Positions 44,291 to 47,623 of a stretch of DNA of 47,623 bases are shown here, piece by piece. This DNA comes from Bacteroidales bacterium (GTDB lineage Bacteria; Bacteroidota; Bacteroidia; Bacteroidales; UBA4417): assembly GCA_030654075.1 (NCBI GenBank), contig JAURYB010000168.1, forward strand, positions 1 to 47,623, in the 5' to 3' direction. The notes below the pieces were generated by a model, which saw only the letters and a program-made list of their open reading frames with translations, did no database searches and was not told where the DNA came from. The translations under genes were made by a program, and so were the position numbers. Every line of letters starts with the position of its first letter. Position 1 is the first letter of the stretch.

Positions 44291-44661
44291 AATGGAGTTT
44301 CTAGGTTTGAATAATTGTTTTTTTTAGGCTCATGGTTAGAAAAGCGCAGGAGTTTCTATGAGTGATACTTTACGGCTTTACAGCCATTATTTGTTTTGCC
44401 TCTAAGGCACCAAATCGCTGAGAAACAACAAAGATTAACGTGCAGATCTTACCTACAGCCTTTTAAATTATAATGACAATACTCGTTATACAAGCTCAAT
44501 AAGTAGGTACAGATAAATCGGGAACAAGTTAGAAACTTTTTTCCAACCTGTCTAAAATAATTTCGCCAGGACGAATCCGTCCTGGATTTTTAGTTTAGTA
44601 TTTCGCACTGTCACTCCTCGCCAGAACTTTCTTTAAATTTAATTTTTTACAATCTCTGTTC
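44291..44661. other. Spacer between the two TPR paralogues, with hairpin
   Basis: 371 bp without a gene. CCAGGACG/CGTCCTGG (44566-44585) is a perfect 8-bp stem with a 4-base loop, about 77 nt after the stop of the larger gene, and may end its transcript. T-rich sequence lies on both sides but the run is not tight. The promoter of the smaller paralogue should lie near 44300-44500; none could be called. Confidence 0.5.
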
Positions 44662-47623
44662 TTACTCCCCGGCAGCAATCTGAACTTTTGTAATCTCAAT
44701 ATCACCTGTTTCAACAGACAGGCTGATCCAGTTATTATCCTCGCGATACCATTTGTCCTGAACGCTGATACGGATCAAATAATCGCTGATGGAAGTTTTA
44801 TCAATGCTTCGCAGTACTATGCCACCGTTTTTCTGGCCATCTTTGCCATAGTTAAGGTATACTTTTGGAGCTGCTTTGCCGGTTGAACGAGCTTTCAGAA
44901 GGATATAATTGTTTTTGCGCAAACGTGGTTCAATGGCCGAAAAAGTAAATTTCTTTTCGTTGCCTTCGCTGATGACAAGTGTTTGTGAATAAAGATCCTG
45001 AATGGCGTGATCCGACATATATTTCCTGATTTTGCCAATCTGCTGAATCGGGTAGGAATCAACAGGATTGATTCTGGAGGCAACTTCGTAGGCATCAATA
45101 GCAAGATCGAATACTTTGGTATTATACAGTTTGTCGGCTTCTCCGAGTGCCTTATTATACTCAGCTCTACGTGTCAGTTCTATTTCCTCAACAATTTTGG
45201 TGATTTCAATACTACGTTGTTTAGGATAAGATTCACCCGGTTTTATTCCAGTAGCTTTCGCAAAAGCTGAATTTGCACCGGCATAGTCTTTATCTCCGAA
45301 TAACCTGTCTCCTTCAGCAACATAAGAGGAATACATTTTCTCCAGTTCTTCTTTTTGTAATTGCAAAGCTGAATTAATTCCGGCTATTTTTGTTTTCGGG
45401 TATTCTTCACCAGGTTTAATTTCCGCCGCGTTCTGATACGCGTTTAAAGCTTCCGTAAGGTTTTTGGATGCCAGTTTGCTGTCGCCCAATGAAACAGCTT
45501 TCAGATAATTCTCATCAATAGCTATAATTTCAGCTTTGATAGCTATTATGCGTTCCTGTGGATACTTTTCATCTGGTTTGAAAAGCAAGGCTTCTTCGTA
45601 TGATTTTATGGCTCCCGGCCGATTTTTAGACGTGTACAATTCCGCTGCGGTATTGATTGCTTTTGTGTAATTTTCATCCTTTAGTTTTATCCCTGCCAGT
45701 ATTCCGTCGATTTCAACGATCTTATCTTTGGGGAGTTTTTCAGCTGGTTTCTTTGTACCGGCAGTTATATAGGTAGTTCGGGATTCATCATATTTGCCGG
45801 TTTTAAACAGGACATCGGCATCGGTCAACAGCTTCTGGTAATCATCTTCAAGTTTCTTTTGTTCCACAAGCAGAGCATTGATCCGAATTATCTGTTCCTG
45901 GGGATATTTCTCAGCAGTTTTAATTGTACTGGCACGTTGGTAAGGCTCAAGTGCTTCGCGGTATTTCTGCTCCGCAAAAAACTTATCTGCTAATACTAAA
46001 GCCTGCTGGTAACTTGCATTCTCTGCCTTCAGCTTATCAATAATCAGCTGAATTTCAGATATTTTCTGTACCGGGTAACTTTCAGATGGTTTTGATGAAT
46101 TAGCAGTTTTGAAACTGATAAGCGCGCCTTCATAATCCTTGGAAGCCTGTTTTTTATCACCATCGGCAATGGCTTTTTCATACGCTTCCTGGAGGGCTTT
46201 TAAGTCAGCAATGTTTTTCTCTGCCTCCGTGATTTTTTCTGATGGATACTTTTCAGTTGGTTTCAAAGCCAAAGCTTTGCGATAATCGATTACAGCTTCA
46301 CTATATTTTTTGGCATCAAAAAACTGATCCGCAGCAGTAACAACAGCGAGGAAATCAGCATCCAGTTTTTGCTGTTCAGCCAAAAGTCCATTAATTTTTT
46401 CTACCTGTGATTTCGGATAGGTTTCTGTAGGTTTTATTGATAATGCGGCATTATAAAATGTGATTGCTGCCGGGTATTTCTTTTCCGTAAAAGCTGCGTC
46501 GCCATCACGGATAGACTTTGAATAATTCTGTTCCATTTTCTGAATACCGGAAAGTATTTCGTCTATTTCGGCAATCTTATCTTTTGGCAGTGTTTCCAAA
46601 GGTTTCAATGTAGCGGCGCTGGAATATAAATTCCGGGCTTCATCATATTTTCCTGCTTTCAGTTTAATATCAGCATCAGTTATTGCTTTCAGATAGTCAT
46701 CAGCAAGTTTTTTCTCAGCGGCAATCTGCCTGTTAATTTCGGCTATCTGATCCTGTGGATATTTCTCGGCAGGTTTTATTTTGGATGCCCGCTGATAGGA
46801 TTCAAGTGCTTCAGTTAATTTTTTATCGTTAAAAAGTTTGTCCGCCAGGGCAATAGCTTCCTGGTAACGTTGGCTTTCGGCTTTATCTTTATCCAGAATG
46901 GTCTGAATCTCAGTTATCTTTTGGTTTGGATATACTTCGCCTGGTTTAACCGAATTAGCGTTTTTAAATGAAGCCAAGGAATTCAAATAATCCTTTTCGG
47001 TAAACAATTTGTCGCCATTCGCAATTGCGTTATTGTAGGATTCCTGAATTGCTTTTATTTCAATAATTTGCTTTTCGGCTTCCGCAATTTTATCCAAAGG
47101 GTATTTTTCGGATGGTTTTAATAACTGAGCTTTTTGAAAATCAATAATGGCATCTTCATACTTTTTAGCCGCAAAAAGTTTGTCTGCTGAATTGATAACC
47201 GCCGTATAATCTCCATCCAGCTTGGTTTGAGTAGCAACTAATCCATTGATTTTTTCGAGCTGTGATTTAGGATAGGCTTCGGCTGGTTTTAAAGTTAATG
47301 CAGCATTATAGGATACGATTGCTTGCTGGTATTTTTTTTCTGCAAAAGCCGCGTCTCCATCACTGATTGATTTTGAATAGTTTTGCCCTGTTAACTGAAT
47401 GGCAGCCAGTATTCCATCTATTTCTGCAATTTTATCTTTTGGCAGTGTTTCCAAAGGTTTCAATGCACCGGCATTGGAATATAAATTCCGGGCTTCATCA
47501 TATTTTCCTGCTTTGAGCTGAATATCTGCGTCCGTTATCGCTTTCTGATAATCATCCGCAAGTTTTTTCTCAGCAGCAACCTGCCTGTTAATCTCTGCTA
47601 TCTGATCCTGTGGATATTTTTCG
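44662..47623 (-). CDS. Large TPR-array protein with higher-order repeats (5' end outside window)
   Basis: The frame is open from the stop at 44662 through the right edge (987 codons visible); an apparent start at 47463 is only a TTG inside the repeats. The protein is built of 57-residue units of the type YPxxKIxEIxxxLxxxxxxxxxYxxAIxxxD xLFxxKKYxxAIxxYxxAxxLKPxE. Five distinct units form a 285-residue block that is repeated, so that DNA matches recur at 855 bp. The last ~120 residues match the C-terminal domain of the 41879-44290 product (RKNNYILLKARSTGKAAPK ... VQIAAGE). It is presumably exported like its paralogue and acts as a long protein-binding scaffold; the signal peptide is out of view. 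Confidence 0.88.
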   Translation of the reverse strand, partial: EKYPQDQIAEINRQVAAEKKLADDYQKAITDADIQLKAGKYDEARNLYSNAGALKPLETLPKDKIAEIDGILAAIQLTGQNYSKSISDGDAAFAEKKYQQAIVSYNAALTLKPAEAYPKSQLEKINGLVATQTKLDGDYTAVINSADKLFAAKKYEDAIIDFQKAQLLKPSEKYPLDKIAEAEKQIIEIKAIQESYNNAIANGDKLFTEKDYLNSLASFKNANSVKPGEVYPNQKITEIQTILDKDKAESQRYQEAIALADKLFNDKKLTEALESYQRASKIKPAEKYPQDQIAEINRQIAAEKKLADDYLKAITDADIKLKAGKYDEARNLYSSAATLKPLETLPKDKIAEIDEILSGIQKMEQNYSKSIRDGDAAFTEKKYPAAITFYNAALSIKPTETYPKSQVEKINGLLAEQQKLDADFLAVVTAADQFFDAKKYSEAVIDYRKALALKPTEKYPSEKITEAEKNIADLKALQEAYEKAIADGDKKQASKDYEGALISFKTANSSKPSESYPVQKISEIQLIIDKLKAENASYQQALVLADKFFAEQKYREALEPYQRASTIKTAEKYPQEQIIRINALLVEQKKLEDDYQKLLTDADVLFKTGKYDESRTTYITAGTKKPAEKLPKDKIVEIDGILAGIKLKDENYTKAINTAAELYTSKNRPGAIKSYEEALLFKPDEKYPQERIIAIKAEIIAIDENYLKAVSLGDSKLASKNLTEALNAYQNAAEIKPGEEYPKTKIAGINSALQLQKEELEKMYSSYVAEGDRLFGDKDYAGANSAFAKATGIKPGESYPKQRSIEITKIVEEIELTRRAEYNKALGEADKLYNTKVFDLAIDAYEVASRINPVDSYPIQQIGKIRKYMSDHAIQDLYSQTLVISEGNEKKFTFSAIEPRLRKNNYILLKARSTGKAAPKVYLNYGKDGQKNGGIVLRSIDKTSISDYLIRISVQDKWYREDNNWISLSVETGDIEITKVQIAAGE

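Noticed and set aside
47461..47463. Start of the large TPR gene inside the window
   Set aside because: The codon is TTG within a repeat unit and the frame stays open with the same repeat pattern to the right edge.
44662..47623. Regular repeats suggesting a CRISPR or noncoding satellite
   Set aside because: Period is 171 bp (57 codons) in an open frame with TPR-like consensus; repeats diverge as coding sequence does.

Overview
The window looks like a chromosomal segment from a member of the Bacteroidota, probably an uncultured Bacteroidales-like lineage. Evidence for this is the type IX secretion (T9SS) C-terminal sorting domains, a TonB-dependent receptor with an N-terminal carboxypeptidase-regulatory-like domain, a CHU_C (type B sorting) relic, promoters of the TTG-N20/21-TAnnTTTG kind, and the near absence of Shine-Dalgarno sites. 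No rRNA, tRNA or CRISPR array was seen.

Layout. 1-8 kb (minus strand): two large T9SS-exported surface proteins with closely related C-terminal modules (the first runs off the left edge). They are separated by a 589-bp inverted-repeat-bounded insertion carrying a GxxExxY gene. A small membrane-anchored secreted peptide follows the second surface gene. 8.3-10.6 kb: a bifunctional penicillin-binding protein. 10.6-16.3 kb: a loose region rich in repeats and relics, with two orphan receiver-domain proteins, a small unknown protein, DNA topoisomerase III, a MITE-like element and the relic of a second GxxExxY gene. 16.3-19.2 kb: a promoter, an FMN riboswitch and an intrinsic terminator precede a TonB-dependent receptor, which predicts FMN-controlled flavin (or flavin-precursor) uptake.

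19.5-32 kb is a near-complete [NiFe]-hydrogenase locus. The structural operon on the plus strand has small subunit, large subunit, cytochrome b and maturation protease. The maturation genes hypF-C-D-E-A-B are on the minus strand, and a nickel permease-like gene is divergent from hypF. The small subunit carries all six cysteines expected of the [4Fe-3S] proximal cluster of oxygen-tolerant group 1 uptake hydrogenases. A Bro-N/DinD-like gene sits between the two halves. Together these genes would import nickel, build the NiFe(CN)2CO site, export the enzyme and pass electrons from H2 to the quinone pool.

32-40 kb is mixed housekeeping: a BaiN/HI0933-like flavoprotein, HydE (an [FeFe]-hydrogenase maturase with no partner in view), a cold-shock protein, a LigB-type dioxygenase, a YceI protein, an AraC regulator, a T9SS beta-propeller and a PflX-like radical SAM protein. 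40-47.6 kb (minus strand): an unknown secreted protein, a broken CHU_C-domain gene, and two tandem paralogues made of 57-residue TPR-like units with a shared C-terminal domain. The second, which runs off the right edge, contains an 855-bp higher-order repeat.
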